In this document: piece by piece, positions 21,332 through 30,351 of the stretch
How the letters are laid out: each line of letters starts with the position of its first letter
Position numbering within the stretch: position 1 is the first letter of the stretch
IMG/VR virus record: IMGVR_UViG_3300032294_001488
Span: 1-37,027 of that record
DNA length: 37,027 nucleotides
From: a virus
Reading direction: 5' to 3' (one strand)
The notes under the pieces: model-generated
The model's input: the letters and a program-made list of their open reading frames with translations, nothing else
What the model was told of the DNA's origin: nothing
Database searches by the model: none
Position numbers and translations under genes: made by a program

Positions 21332-22771
21332 TTAAGCCGGAAACGTTCCGGGGAATGACGTTGCACCACCATTCACGAAGAACGATGATTCACCCGGGAA
21401 TGGATCACGCTCATGAATGTATACCGAATACTGCACATTATCCAAACGTGCCGCCAAAAATGGAGTCAACAAAATCACACGCTTGCTAGTAGCCACTTGC
21501 ACTTGTTGGCACGTGCCGGCATTTGGAAGTTGTGTGAAGAAGTAGCGGCCATCACGTGAAATTCGGAAACGCATACCATTGCCGAACATTCCGTTGAAAC
21601 CATCGAAACCACCGGCCACACCAAATTGATTTGCATAATTGAAATAATCCATGTAAAGCAATTGACCCATAGCCGGATCCTTCAACGGCACCAAATACAA
21701 ATTGCTTTCGAAATTGCCGTTCTTGTAATCAACCTCAGCAATGGTATTATCAACAATCACACGTACCGGCTGGCCATCAATCAACAAATACGAACCTCGG
21801 CGCATATCATCACGGAGTGCCACTTGATCACGTGTATCAACGGTAGCGGTAATACTGCCACCGGGAGCGGCATTATAACAGCGATAAGTGTAGTATGCAC
21901 ATGGCCATACATCGGTAAGCGCAAGGAACAAACCGTAGCGCATTACAAAAGCCCATTCCACACCATTGAATGCAATATCACTGGCTAATTTTTGCCGTGA
22001 GCGATACATTTCTACAATGTTGCGAACGAACGTGCCGGCATTATTTTGCACAATGGCCGAATTTGCATCCAACACAAGTGAATCGGCGGCCGGACAAGCC
22101 AAACCGGTTTCAACATCCGTGTAGCCGGTGTTAATCAACAAATCCAAACCCTTAAATTCCTTATATCCGGTGCTCCCGGCCGTGTTGGCTGGATTGCCGG
22201 AAAAAATGAGTTTGGCATATCGTGTGGAAAATGAATTCATCATTTCCACCGATGCTTTGGCCACGGCAGACATGAACATCTGTTCCGGTGACAAAGGAAC
22301 CGCCTTTACCGGATCCTGTGTGCTAAATGGATCGTTCACCAAAGTCATATCCATCGGTTGACTTCGATTTGTGAATTTTCCAAGTTGCTTCACATCAACG
22401 GATTTTGAATTCATAATCATTTGGCCGAATTTGTAGTATTGATTACAAACTTTCAAATCCCCGGCCACCGGTGCATCATCACCACAACTTGCCGTGGCTT
22501 CCTCACCGGTTGATGCCGTTTGGCCGGTGATGATTTCAAATCCCGGCTCATCATAAATGGATGATTGAATGTGGCCGGCCGATTCCAAGAAACTTTCCAA
22601 ACCCTTTGGTGGAACATACGTGGTAACAACACGTGGATCAATACCATACGAATTGAACAATGCATTAGGCCCAGTTGGTGGAATGCCGGGATTCGTTGAA
22701 CTGGCCTTATACCGTTCGTTAATTTCCTTATCCAAACCCTTCATGTCTTCCGATGAAATGTTCTGAGGCAT
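21332..22771 (-). CDS. Major capsid protein
   Basis: The 479-residue protein is encoded directly after the scaffold gene. It has an acidic/polar N-terminal arm (KGLDKEINERYKAS), then VKQLGKFTNRSQPMD and many aromatic beta segments (YDAFAES-free, rich in Asn, Gly, Phe), as in HK97-fold capsids. Length and order (protease, scaffold, capsid) support the call; sequence similarity to any one family is not obvious by eye. The ATG at 22771 has AAGGAGATTTTGTG upstream. It is probably the most expressed gene of the operon. Which residues are trimmed by the protease cannot be judged. Confidence 0.75.
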   Translation of the reverse strand: MPQNISSEDMKGLDKEINERYKASSTNPGIPPTGPNALFNSYGIDPRVVTTYVPPKGLESFLESAGHIQSSIYDEPGFEIITGQTASTGEEATASCGDDAPVAGDLKVCNQYYKFGQMIMNSKSVDVKQLGKFTNRSQPMDMTLVNDPFSTQDPVKAVPLSPEQMFMSAVAKASVEMMNSFSTRYAKLIFSGNPANTAGSTGYKEFKGLDLLINTGYTDVETGLACPAADSLVLDANSAIVQNNAGTFVRNIVEMYRSRQKLASDIAFNGVEWAFVMRYGLFLALTDVWPCAYYTYRCYNAAPGGSITATVDTRDQVALRDDMRRGSYLLIDGQPVRVIVDNTIAEVDYKNGNFESNLYLVPLKDPAMGQLLYMDYFNYANQFGVAGGFDGFNGMFGNGMRFRISRDGRYFFTQLPNAGTCQQVQVATSKRVILLTPFLAARLDNVQYSVYIHERDPFPGESSFFVNGGATSFPGTFPA

Positions 22772-22786
22772 CACAAAATCTCCTTA

Positions 22787-23518
22787 TTAACGAATGAAAT
22801 TCATATCCATCAAAGCCATATATGCATCACGGTATTTGGGGTCTAATCCGGCCGGCAATTCGGCTTTATTTGGATGGACTTCCTTTTGTGTGATCACGTT
22901 ATTGCTTGCTTGTGATGGCCGGTAAGGCGTTCCGGAAACCGCTTCAATGGCTTCTAAGCGCACATTGATTTCCTTGATTGTCTTCACCATTTGGCTCAAT
23001 GCTTCAGTTTGGGCCTCGGCAATGGTGACTAATGATGATGCCGCTTTTTCGGTTTTCACATAATCACCACCACCATTCATGCCCTTCATGGATTCAACAA
23101 TTTTGGATGCAACAGCATCGGCAATGGCCATAATATCCGATTCGGAAAGAATTGATACATCATCATCATTTTCTTCCTCATCCATGCCGGTTTCCTCGGA
23201 TTCATCAACCATCATGGTTTCTTCATCCATGCCGGTTTCTGCTTTTGCATTTTTTTCCATGGAATCCGTGGCCGTGGTTTCCTCATCCATTGCTTTTGTG
23301 GTTTGTTCCACATCGTTTGGCATATCCGTTCCTTTCACGTGCCAATTTGATAGAATGGCCATAATTTCTTCGGCCGATGGTGCCGCCAAAGATTTGAATT
23401 TCATGCCGGCAATAATGGCTTGTTCATCAAATTCCTTAATGTTTGCAATCAACCGTTCAGCAACCGGCTGACCAACTAAATCCACCAAGGCTTTTTGTTT
23501 CACCGGATCAAGCAACAT
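22787..23518 (-). CDS. Capsid scaffold protein
   Basis: The 243-residue, highly acidic, helical protein has a central Glu/Asp/Met-rich region (repeats of the type TGMDEE between about 90 and 125) and a coiled-coil from about 165 to 205 (AQTEALSQMVKTIKEINVRLEAIEA). This composition, placed between protease and capsid genes, is typical of scaffolds that are degraded during head maturation. The ATG at 23518 is chosen because AAGGAGGATAGA precedes it; the longer frame at 23542 has no such site. Confidence 0.75.
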   Translation of the reverse strand: MLLDPVKQKALVDLVGQPVAERLIANIKEFDEQAIIAGMKFKSLAAPSAEEIMAILSNWHVKGTDMPNDVEQTTKAMDEETTATDSMEKNAKAETGMDEETMMVDESEETGMDEEENDDDVSILSESDIMAIADAVASKIVESMKGMNGGGDYVKTEKAASSLVTIAEAQTEALSQMVKTIKEINVRLEAIEAVSGTPYRPSQASNNVITQKEVHPNKAELPAGLDPKYRDAYMALMDMNFIR

Positions 23519-23567
23519 TCTATCCTCCTTAATCATAATCAATTATGAAATATGCTACAATACCCTA

Positions 23568-23606
23568 AGCCGTTCAATTCACCTTCTCTGATTGAACGGC
23601 TTTTTT
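23568..23606 (+). terminator. Intrinsic terminator oriented against the structural genes
   Basis: An 11-bp stem (AGCCGTTCAAT / ATTGAACGGCT) with a 12-base loop is followed on the + strand by TTTTTT (601-606 of the 23 kb block). On the transcribed minus strand the stem is preceded by A6 and lacks a T-run after it. It would end antisense transcripts arriving from the left, or form a stable stem upstream of the scaffold/capsid leader. Confidence 0.6.
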
Positions 23607-23609
23607 GTA

Positions 23610-23936
23610 TCATGATTTCGGCCGAACATTCACATAATTTAAAATTTCAGTTTTCACGGCACCACGGCCACCGCTTTGATTCCACACGAAATATAAACGG
23701 CCACGAATCAACCATAGCACACCGTGGCATGCTTGTTTGAACATGATTTGCACCCATGGAGCCGAACGGCTTGTTCTCATCCAAACACGAATCCCAAAAG
23801 GGCCATTTGGCACCAAACGGCTCATGCTCGTAGCATATTCCTTGCCTACGGCATCAATTTCATAACTTGTTAATGTGGCATCATACGTACCACCGGGAAT
23901 ATTTAAATATTCATCAGGCCCAAATATTGCGCTCAT
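23610..23936 (-). CDS. Hypothetical head-region protein
   Basis: The 108-residue beta-rich protein begins in a TAATG overlap with the prohead protease and ends before the hairpin at 23568-23606. It contains IPGGTYDATLTSYEIDAVGKE and FKQACHGVLWLIRGRLYFVW. Size and place fit a small head protein such as a decoration or fibre-related protein. I do not recognise a family. Confidence 0.55.
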   Translation of the reverse strand: MSAIFGPDEYLNIPGGTYDATLTSYEIDAVGKEYATSMSRLVPNGPFGIRVWMRTSRSAPWVQIMFKQACHGVLWLIRGRLYFVWNQSGGRGAVKTEILNYVNVRPKS

Positions 23937-25759
23937 TATTCACCTACCATAATTGCCGTGAGTGGATTTGCAGACATTCCCGGTGGTGTGATCGAACGTT
24001 CGAAAATGTTGATGTGATGATACACACCATCATTATCAGGCTCATTTGATTTATTGACAAATCCTATACTCATTTGCCATCCATGGCCACGTTTCATCAA
24101 TGCATCACCGATGGCATTATCATATATTAAACCGGATTCAATCAAAAATCGGCCGTTATCGGATAACGCTTGAAAATCTGTTGATCCGATTTCCATGCCG
24201 GGAACATGCCAAAATCGAAGTGGGCCAAAATTTCCGGATTCGGCCGATTTTTCCACGGCATTCCGAAGTGCTTTGGTTGAAATGATTTCCTTATCACGAT
24301 CACGAAACGCAGTGGCCGAAATGGCCACCCAGCGGTATTGTCCTTCACGTGATTTATAAACCATCATATTATTTGATGATTCTTTTTTATTTTTCCATTT
24401 TCCACCACGTGCTTCATACCATGCAGATGCATAATAATTCGCATACCGTGAGGGATAAACAGAATAGCGACGTTTGGCGGCATTCACGGCACGTTTCCAT
24501 AAATCCGGATTTGTTGGAACACTGGCCTTCATCGTGGCCATTTTTAATTGTCTTCCGATTTTGCGAGCCCATGATTTACCGGCATCACCACCCCACAATA
24601 AATGTGCTATATATCCATTTGTGGGATTTGCCGGATCACTCCAGCCCGGCCGTTTATCCACGGCATGTCTAGCAAAAAATGAATTCATCCGTTTGATGGT
24701 TGAATCACTAATCCGTTTGCCGTTGCTCAAATCACGTGCCCTTGCAATTCCTACGGCCGTACCACCACGGCCAAATTCGGAACGCAATTGCAAACCACGT
24801 GTGGCCGCCTCACGTACTCCGGCCGGTGGAACATGGCCGGTTGATTTGTATACCGATTTGGTGGTAGACAATTTGTCACGTGTACCACGTAATTTATTGA
24901 TTTGATTTTTGATTGATGTGGCTTTTGCACCATCGGATTCACGCTCTAATTGCCGTTCCAATTTTGCAATTTGGCCATCAATCTTTTTGATTTTGGCCGT
25001 GTTGGATTTTGCCGGTTTGGCCGGTTTATCATTTGCCGGTTTGGCCGGTTTTTTGGATCCACCACCACCCTTTTTCTTTTTGGCATCACGTTCGGCTTGT
25101 TTGGCATCACGTTCGGCTTGTTTGGCATCACGTTCGGCTTGTTTGGCATCACGTTCGGCACGTTTCACATTTGCCCTATCAATGGCTTGTTGTGCTTTAT
25201 CGGCATTGCCGGCACCGGCCGCAGACATCACATTTTTTCCTAGTGGTGATACATAAATTTTATCACCAACACGTTCCATCAAACCTTTATCCAACAATCG
25301 TTGAACACTGGGATCATTTGCGTCTTGTGCCGAATCGGTATCAAGCAATTCATAATCGGATGCATCAAATCCGATTTGATCCAAAACAGTCATGGCATTA
25401 TCACGTGTTTTTGTGGCACGTTCGGCGGCACGTTGAGCCTGTGTCTTTTTTGGTGTTCGTTTGGAACCACCACCACCGGATGATTGCCGGCCAACTTGTT
25501 CAATTGTACGGCTTACCTTATCCGATCCACCACCGGGCTTTTCGGAAAATTTGCCGGAATCATCCCGAACAAATTCACGTGGTGCTTTCATGGTGGCCGT
25601 GGTGCCGGCATATGAATCAATGGCCGATTTGAAGCCAACTTTTTTGGCCAATTTAAGAAATTTCCGTTTACCACCGGGAGTTTCCTTAGCCCAGCGTTTA
25701 GCGAAATCTTGATTTGTGGCAAAAGCCCATTTCCATTGCTGTTGTGATTGAAACGGCAT
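23936..25759 (-). CDS. HK97-type prohead protease fused to large N-terminal phage domains
   Basis: The last ~150 residues form the U35-type protease: FRDRDKEIISTKALRNA, GPLRFWHVPGMEIGSTDF with the catalytic His, GWQMSIGF with the Ser, and VYHHINIFERSITPPGMSANP. Upstream are a basic N-terminus (WKWAFATNQDFAKRWAKETPGG), a Lys/Ala tract with four 7-residue AERDAKQ-type repeats (about 200-230), an FGRGGTAVGIARARDL...LLWGGDAGKSWARKI domain and a PSRYANYYASAWYEARGG segment. These latter domains are usually separate phage proteins, so this looks like a polyprotein that may self-process in the head. AGGAGGCCGATC precedes the ATG. Length (607 aa) is about three times that of a usual protease. Confidence 0.8.
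   Translation of the reverse strand: MPFQSQQQWKWAFATNQDFAKRWAKETPGGKRKFLKLAKKVGFKSAIDSYAGTTATMKAPREFVRDDSGKFSEKPGGGSDKVSRTIEQVGRQSSGGGGSKRTPKKTQAQRAAERATKTRDNAMTVLDQIGFDASDYELLDTDSAQDANDPSVQRLLDKGLMERVGDKIYVSPLGKNVMSAAGAGNADKAQQAIDRANVKRAERDAKQAERDAKQAERDAKQAERDAKKKKGGGGSKKPAKPANDKPAKPAKSNTAKIKKIDGQIAKLERQLERESDGAKATSIKNQINKLRGTRDKLSTTKSVYKSTGHVPPAGVREAATRGLQLRSEFGRGGTAVGIARARDLSNGKRISDSTIKRMNSFFARHAVDKRPGWSDPANPTNGYIAHLLWGGDAGKSWARKIGRQLKMATMKASVPTNPDLWKRAVNAAKRRYSVYPSRYANYYASAWYEARGGKWKNKKESSNNMMVYKSREGQYRWVAISATAFRDRDKEIISTKALRNAVEKSAESGNFGPLRFWHVPGMEIGSTDFQALSDNGRFLIESGLIYDNAIGDALMKRGHGWQMSIGFVNKSNEPDNDGVYHHINIFERSITPPGMSANPLTAIMVGE
25079..25161 (-). repeat. 21-bp tandem repeat inside the protease gene
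   Basis: Four head-to-tail copies with 21-bp period (units beginning at about 25082, 25103, 25124 and 25145) encode four AERDAKQ-type heptads, a charged helical linker. The copies are almost identical, implying recent expansion by slippage or recombination. Confidence 0.8.
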
Positions 25760-25769
25760 GATCGGCCTC

Positions 25770-26252
25770 CTAATTTGGTTTAGTCAATTCGGCATTGATG
25801 GCACGTTGAACAATATCCCCTAATTCCTTATTCCATTTTTCTTCGGCGGCCGTAGTCCATTTTCTGGCCACAGTGCCGGGATGCCGTACCTGCTTACGGT
25901 ATACAATCGGCCCTTTGATGCCGCCCTTGTTGGATCCCAAATAGCCCGGCCGTGTTTTTGCTTTGTATGAGCCGAATCCTCCCCACTGAAACCGAAGCCG
26001 TTTGGCACGTTTGGGCCTAATTACATGTGGTTTGGTGCCTTGATCCAACATACTCCAAATTGCATCATCGGTGGAAATAATCCATTCGGCCGCCGAAATT
26101 TCCGTGGTTTTAAATGCCGGTTTGTGTTTCCACGTTTCGGTAGTGGTTTCGAAATCAACCACCACATCTTCGGCGGCATCGGCCATACCATTTCGAAGTG
26201 CACGTATCAATTTTTTGGGATCAATCAATTTGTCTGGTATTGAAACCTGCAT
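25770..26252 (-). CDS. HK97 gp10-like tail completion / neck protein
   Basis: The 160-residue protein has LIRALRNGMADAAEDVVVDFE then MLDQGTKPHVIRPK, ending in VRHPGTVARKW. The GTxPHxIxPK element followed by HPGT is diagnostic for HK97 gp10-like neck proteins that join head and tail. The ATG at 26252 is set directly after the TAA of the minor head gene (TAAAATG); the long frame to 26279 is not needed. It is unusual to see it upstream of the protease rather than after the capsid. Confidence 0.7.
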   Translation of the reverse strand: MQVSIPDKLIDPKKLIRALRNGMADAAEDVVVDFETTTETWKHKPAFKTTEISAAEWIISTDDAIWSMLDQGTKPHVIRPKRAKRLRFQWGGFGSYKAKTRPGYLGSNKGGIKGPIVYRKQVRHPGTVARKWTTAAEEKWNKELGDIVQRAINAELTKPN

Positions 26253-26253
26253 T

Positions 26254-26838
26254 TTAATTCCCAACTTGCACCTCACCATTTCTAATTCGGAACGGTGCCC
26301 AGCGACGTGCTCGCACTATGCATGTTTGGCATGAATCCGTTGCATGTCTAATCCAATAGCAGTCATAATCACCACGATCCCGGTCTATCACTTGTATATC
26401 CCATTTGCATTTGCAATTTCCTCGGCATTGCGTTCCTTGTGCCGGCATGGCCGGCAATGGCAGAAATTCGGTTTTTCCTGCCCAATACGGAACCTTAATG
26501 CCGTTTGCATATGATACGGCACGAGCCGCCTCACGCCGCCAAAATTTGCGCTCATTCATGACTTGAATATAAAAGCCATCAAAATAGGCCATTTGTGTTT
26601 TTAACACATACCGGAGAATATCCCTCAATTGTGGTGTTAATTCACTCACACCGGATCCAAGCAAACCGGATGCCGTATGATACCGAATAATTTCACGCTT
26701 AGCGTCTTCATACCATTTGGTGACTGCATCCGGATCAATCACGTTTCCATCATTATCCACACCATCACGGATCAATTTTGCCGAACGGTTTGCCATATAT
26801 GTAGCAAACCGAGCAATCAATTTTTCTAATTCGTTCAT
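26254..26838 (-). CDS. Minor head protein (SPP1 gp7 / Mu F-like) with Cys-rich C-terminus
   Basis: The 194-residue protein follows the portal, as minor head proteins do. The N-terminal ~110 residues are helical; the C-terminal end has AQGTQCRGNCKCKWDIQV and later DCYWIRHATDSCQTC followed by RARRWAPF. The CxxxCxC...C...CxxC arrangement resembles the metal-binding tail of phage head-morphogenesis proteins. It overlaps the portal stop as AAATGA. It is shorter than the usual 250-400 residue family members. Confidence 0.65.
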   Translation of the reverse strand: MNELEKLIARFATYMANRSAKLIRDGVDNDGNVIDPDAVTKWYEDAKREIIRYHTASGLLGSGVSELTPQLRDILRYVLKTQMAYFDGFYIQVMNERKFWRREAARAVSYANGIKVPYWAGKTEFLPLPAMPAQGTQCRGNCKCKWDIQVIDRDRGDYDCYWIRHATDSCQTCIVRARRWAPFRIRNGEVQVGN

Positions 26839-28424
26839 TTGGTCAACCTATCCAGCAATCGAATTGCACTAGCAAATTCTTCATCAATCAATGCATCAAT
26901 CACCATGGTATTTGGCTCAATGCCGGCCGGTGGTGTTCCATTATCAAACAGTGGTGCATCAATCATGTTGGCTTCAATGATTGTGGCTTGCTTCAATTTG
27001 ATGATGGCTTTTTCGGTTTCTTCCACGGTTGATGTGATTTGGCCATCGGCCGGAGTTTGGCCATTTGCCTCAATTTGAGCACGTTCAGCAATTTGGTTTG
27101 CTTGTGTGGCACTTTCGATATTTTCCGAATCTGTGACCACACCACCGGCCGTGGAATCAGTGGCCAGAAATTCACGTGGCAAATATCCTTCATCCACCAA
27201 CACATTCAATCCTTGCACCGATGAAATAACCTGTGATTCAATTAACGGTTTCAATGCCGAGGCCCACGCTTGCAACGTTTCAGCACGATCACGTTTATCT
27301 TTTTGATCCGATGGTGCCAAATAAAATGTGACTGCATCCGGCATCACATCATGTGTAATGGCCAAAGCAAATTGCTTTCGAAACGATGCCAAACCACGGC
27401 CTTCAGCGGCTTCCTGTAGCACCACACTTTGTGTTCCGGTGCCGAATCCTTGACCACTCAACGGTTGAATTTCACCAACAAACATTCCTAATGCATTTGC
27501 ATAACGCAAATATGCATCTCCACGTTCACTATCTGCGTTAAAACCATCCGGAATTTCTGCTAATGGTATCGTGGCAATACTCGGTGTTTCATTGCGGATC
27601 ATCGGAATGATGGTTGAGCCACGATATACCACAAATCCTTTTTGGTCTTGCATGGCCGCCGAAGAATTCAACGCTTGCCCTAATTGATCCGATGAAATCC
27701 CATTCACAATATGAATGGCTAAATTTCTGGCACCGGATATTTTTTCTCTCACAAATGTTTCAATGGCCGTTAATTTCAAAATGGTATTGAATGCCCTACG
27801 TGCCGCCGAATATCCCATACCATAATGTTGAGAACGTGCCGATGGAGTATCAGCAAACATCAACACGTCTTCGGCTCTCATCACGTGATGAAATCCTTTT
27901 AAATCAATATAAACTAATGGATATTTGGGATCACCGGTTCTATAACATCGGAGTGAATCCAAATGCATCAATCCGATAACCTTGCTACCGGCCGCCGATG
28001 ATGAACGGACTATTTCAATAAATGCACCATTATCCGTGGTGAGATAATCACGTACAATTTTTGACAAACCGGCCGTATAATTGCCATCAAAATTCAACAT
28101 CAATTCTTGTGCTTGTTTGATTCGTCGTGATGATTCGGTAGTGTCCTCAATTTCGAATCCCAAAGCCGTTTGTTTACTGATGGCAGTTGAAACGGCCGAA
28201 GCCCACATATCTTCAATCATCACGGATTCGGATAATATAGCATCGGCCGCTTTTGATCCATATGGTGGCAAACCATTTGCACCGGCCACACCCTGCAATA
28301 ATCCACCGGATCCGAGCCATTGTCCCCACGATGAAGGCCCCAAAACCACGGTGAAACCACCATCCGATTTCACGGCTTGATTATCATCCTTAGTCACTGA
28401 TCGTTTCATCACATCATCAGTCAT
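26835..28424 (-). CDS. Portal protein
   Basis: The 529-residue protein lies between TerL and the minor head protein. It has a Gly-rich start, then a central MHLDSLRCYRTGDPKYPLVYID, AEDVLMFADTPSARSQHYGMGYSAARRAF, and a helical crown (FRKQFALAITHDVMPDAVTFYL) with an Asn/Gln/Glu-rich C-terminus. This domain order and the conserved GxGYSAxRRA region fit HK97/SPP1-like portals. It forms the dodecameric ring through which TerL pumps DNA. AGAGGAAAATATT precedes the ATG. Confidence 0.85.
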   Translation of the reverse strand: MTDDVMKRSVTKDDNQAVKSDGGFTVVLGPSSWGQWLGSGGLLQGVAGANGLPPYGSKAADAILSESVMIEDMWASAVSTAISKQTALGFEIEDTTESSRRIKQAQELMLNFDGNYTAGLSKIVRDYLTTDNGAFIEIVRSSSAAGSKVIGLMHLDSLRCYRTGDPKYPLVYIDLKGFHHVMRAEDVLMFADTPSARSQHYGMGYSAARRAFNTILKLTAIETFVREKISGARNLAIHIVNGISSDQLGQALNSSAAMQDQKGFVVYRGSTIIPMIRNETPSIATIPLAEIPDGFNADSERGDAYLRYANALGMFVGEIQPLSGQGFGTGTQSVVLQEAAEGRGLASFRKQFALAITHDVMPDAVTFYLAPSDQKDKRDRAETLQAWASALKPLIESQVISSVQGLNVLVDEGYLPREFLATDSTAGGVVTDSENIESATQANQIAERAQIEANGQTPADGQITSTVEETEKAIIKLKQATIIEANMIDAPLFDNGTPPAGIEPNTMVIDALIDEEFASAIRLLDRLTK

Positions 28425-28491
28425 AATATTTTCCTCTCGGTGGCCGATGCCATATTATCCATGATAACAATTCCATTGTGTTCCACCACCA

Positions 28492-29832
28492 TCAATATAA
28501 ATTCAATCCTAATGATGCATGGCAAGCCATGCTTAATGCTACCACTGCATCAATTTTTTTACTACTATCACGCTTCACGATTCGCAGTTTGTGGCCGGAT
28601 TCATCCACTTTGGCGTTTGCATTCATAATGTGATTTCTCAATACATCATGATCACCATTGTGATACAAACGTCTTGAAATAATCAATTGCCGGAGTGCGG
28701 CATCTGCTTCCAATCTTCGTGATTGCTGATTGAATGGCTCACACCAAACCTTATCGGCCAAACGTTGAGCCAAATAATGCGCTTGATATGGATCATATGC
28801 AATTTGCACCACATTGTAATCATTCAAAATTTTTCGGATTTCGGATTCAATTTGGCCATAATCCAAAGGTGTTCCGTTTGGCTCCCATACTCGGCAAATC
28901 CGAACGGCTAATGTTTGATCCGATGATGCACCATATAACGATACGCCTACCAAAGCAAATGTATCTCCATTGATTGCGGCATCCATGCCTAACACAATCG
29001 GTTGATGTTTATTCACCGGTGGCAATTCAGTCAAACAATTATCCCACAATGAAATTGAACCGAGGAATGATTCTCCTTCATCATCATCAACCCATAGGCC
29101 CAAACGAAGCCGAGCATACCGTGTGCCGGTAAGCGAATCCAGTGATTCCAATTCCTTCCGGCCTTGCTCAGTCCAATTTGTTCCATCATGCAATACCGGA
29201 TTGTCTTCATGTCTGGTTTCATATAATTTCATTCGGCCGGCTTTGGCACGTTCCAAAATCCAGTGATTTGGTGTGGCCGGATTGCAATCACCACCAAGCA
29301 TCGGATATGGCACCACGGCACCACGGCCATTTGTTCGAGTGATCAATGTTTCCCATGCATCCCGGGATAATTCCTCCGCTTGTGATACATAGGCCATATC
29401 AAATTCACCACCAAGAACCTTGCTTGAATTATCCATGCCACCAATTCGAACGATTGAACCATTTGGATAAATCCACATTCTCGGACTAGTGCCGCCGATT
29501 TCCTGTGGTTGAACCGTGCCGAAATTGATGATTTTTTGCCAAGTCATAAGTGTGGTGGATGCTAAATCTTTGGCCACTTGCCGAATGATGATGCAATGTG
29601 CATTTGCATATGTTGAACACACCATGTGTAAGCGATACAATCCAGCAAATGTCTTACCGGTGCCGGCTGGACCTGCTAGCAACCATTCCGGATCGGTGGT
29701 GGTTTGGATTTGTGCTGGTGCATTGCGGAATGATGGAACCGGTTTGTTCCGTCTTCTGCGTTCTAATTCCAAACGTGCCAACAATGCCAATTTATCGGCC
29801 GAGTTGTGCAATGAAGTTTGTGAGTTCATCAT
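28492..29832 (-). CDS. terL: Terminase large subunit (TerL)
   Basis: The 446-residue ATPase/nuclease drives DNA packaging. Walker A is AGPAGTGKT (53-61), Walker B is FDMAYVSQAEEL with the catalytic Glu pair, and motif III-like LGGDCNPATPNHW follows. The C-terminal nuclease domain begins VLGMDAAINGDTFALVGV (first catalytic Asp), continues VVQIAYDPYQ (second) and has KKIDAVVALSMAC (third Asp). It overlaps the small subunit gene by 41 bases. Confidence 0.93.
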   Translation of the reverse strand: MMNSQTSLHNSADKLALLARLELERRRRNKPVPSFRNAPAQIQTTTDPEWLLAGPAGTGKTFAGLYRLHMVCSTYANAHCIIIRQVAKDLASTTLMTWQKIINFGTVQPQEIGGTSPRMWIYPNGSIVRIGGMDNSSKVLGGEFDMAYVSQAEELSRDAWETLITRTNGRGAVVPYPMLGGDCNPATPNHWILERAKAGRMKLYETRHEDNPVLHDGTNWTEQGRKELESLDSLTGTRYARLRLGLWVDDDEGESFLGSISLWDNCLTELPPVNKHQPIVLGMDAAINGDTFALVGVSLYGASSDQTLAVRICRVWEPNGTPLDYGQIESEIRKILNDYNVVQIAYDPYQAHYLAQRLADKVWCEPFNQQSRRLEADAALRQLIISRRLYHNGDHDVLRNHIMNANAKVDESGHKLRIVKRDSSKKIDAVVALSMACHASLGLNLY

Positions 29833-30217
29833 CTGATAATTCCATGATTTGTTCAGGTGTCATATTGACGCTGATTTGTTTGGTGGTTTGTGTGGCATCC
29901 AGTCCTAACAATTTGGCACGCCGATCCATGATTTTAATCATGGCATCAATTGCTTTGTATTCTCCGGAACGTGCTTTGCTCCAAATTCCTAATACCATAT
30001 CATCCAAACGGCTCAATTCGAGCACCACCATGGATCGGTGATGTTCCTTTGCTTCCTCATGATACGCTTTGATTTGCGTTTGAATATATTTGTGCACCGT
30101 GGCCGAACTGATGCCTAACTGTCTGCCGATTTTGTTGTAACTCACACCGGCTTTCCGCAATTCAAACGCTTTGGCCGATAATTCGGCACGTTCTTCATTT
30201 GTTTTTGGCTTTCCCAT
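29792..30217 (-). CDS. terS: Terminase small subunit (TerS)
   Basis: The 141-residue DNA-binding subunit selects phage DNA for packaging. The N-terminal HTH is clear: AFELRKAGVSYNKIGRQLG then ISSATVHKYIQTQI. A helical oligomerisation segment (HHRSMVVLELSRLDDMVLGIW) and a C-terminal TPEQIMELSDDELTNFI motif, common in TerS, follow. Start at 30217 has AGGAGATGAACAA; the longer frame to 30265 is rejected. The 134 bases before it (30218-30351) hold no gene; a small stem TAGGC/GCCTA is visible there and a pac-type site may lie nearby, but I see no distinctive signal. Confidence 0.8.
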   Translation of the reverse strand: MGKPKTNEERAELSAKAFELRKAGVSYNKIGRQLGISSATVHKYIQTQIKAYHEEAKEHHRSMVVLELSRLDDMVLGIWSKARSGEYKAIDAMIKIMDRRAKLLGLDATQTTKQISVNMTPEQIMELSDDELTNFIAQLGR

Positions 30218-30351
30218 TTGTTCATCTCCTATGTGTTCAACCACATAAATCAATGATATAAGCAACGAAGCACATAGGCTAGATGCCTACATGCCTCATT
30301 GTTGCCACGTGGTGAATTCAATTGATTTGATGGCAATGATTCATGTGGCCA

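Noticed and set aside
23532-23560. Leftward promoter TTGTAG / TATGAT (17 bp) before the scaffold gene
   Set aside because: A start 6-7 bases after this -10 would fall in the ribosome site AAGGAGG, leaving an mRNA without it; spacing is probably coincidence.
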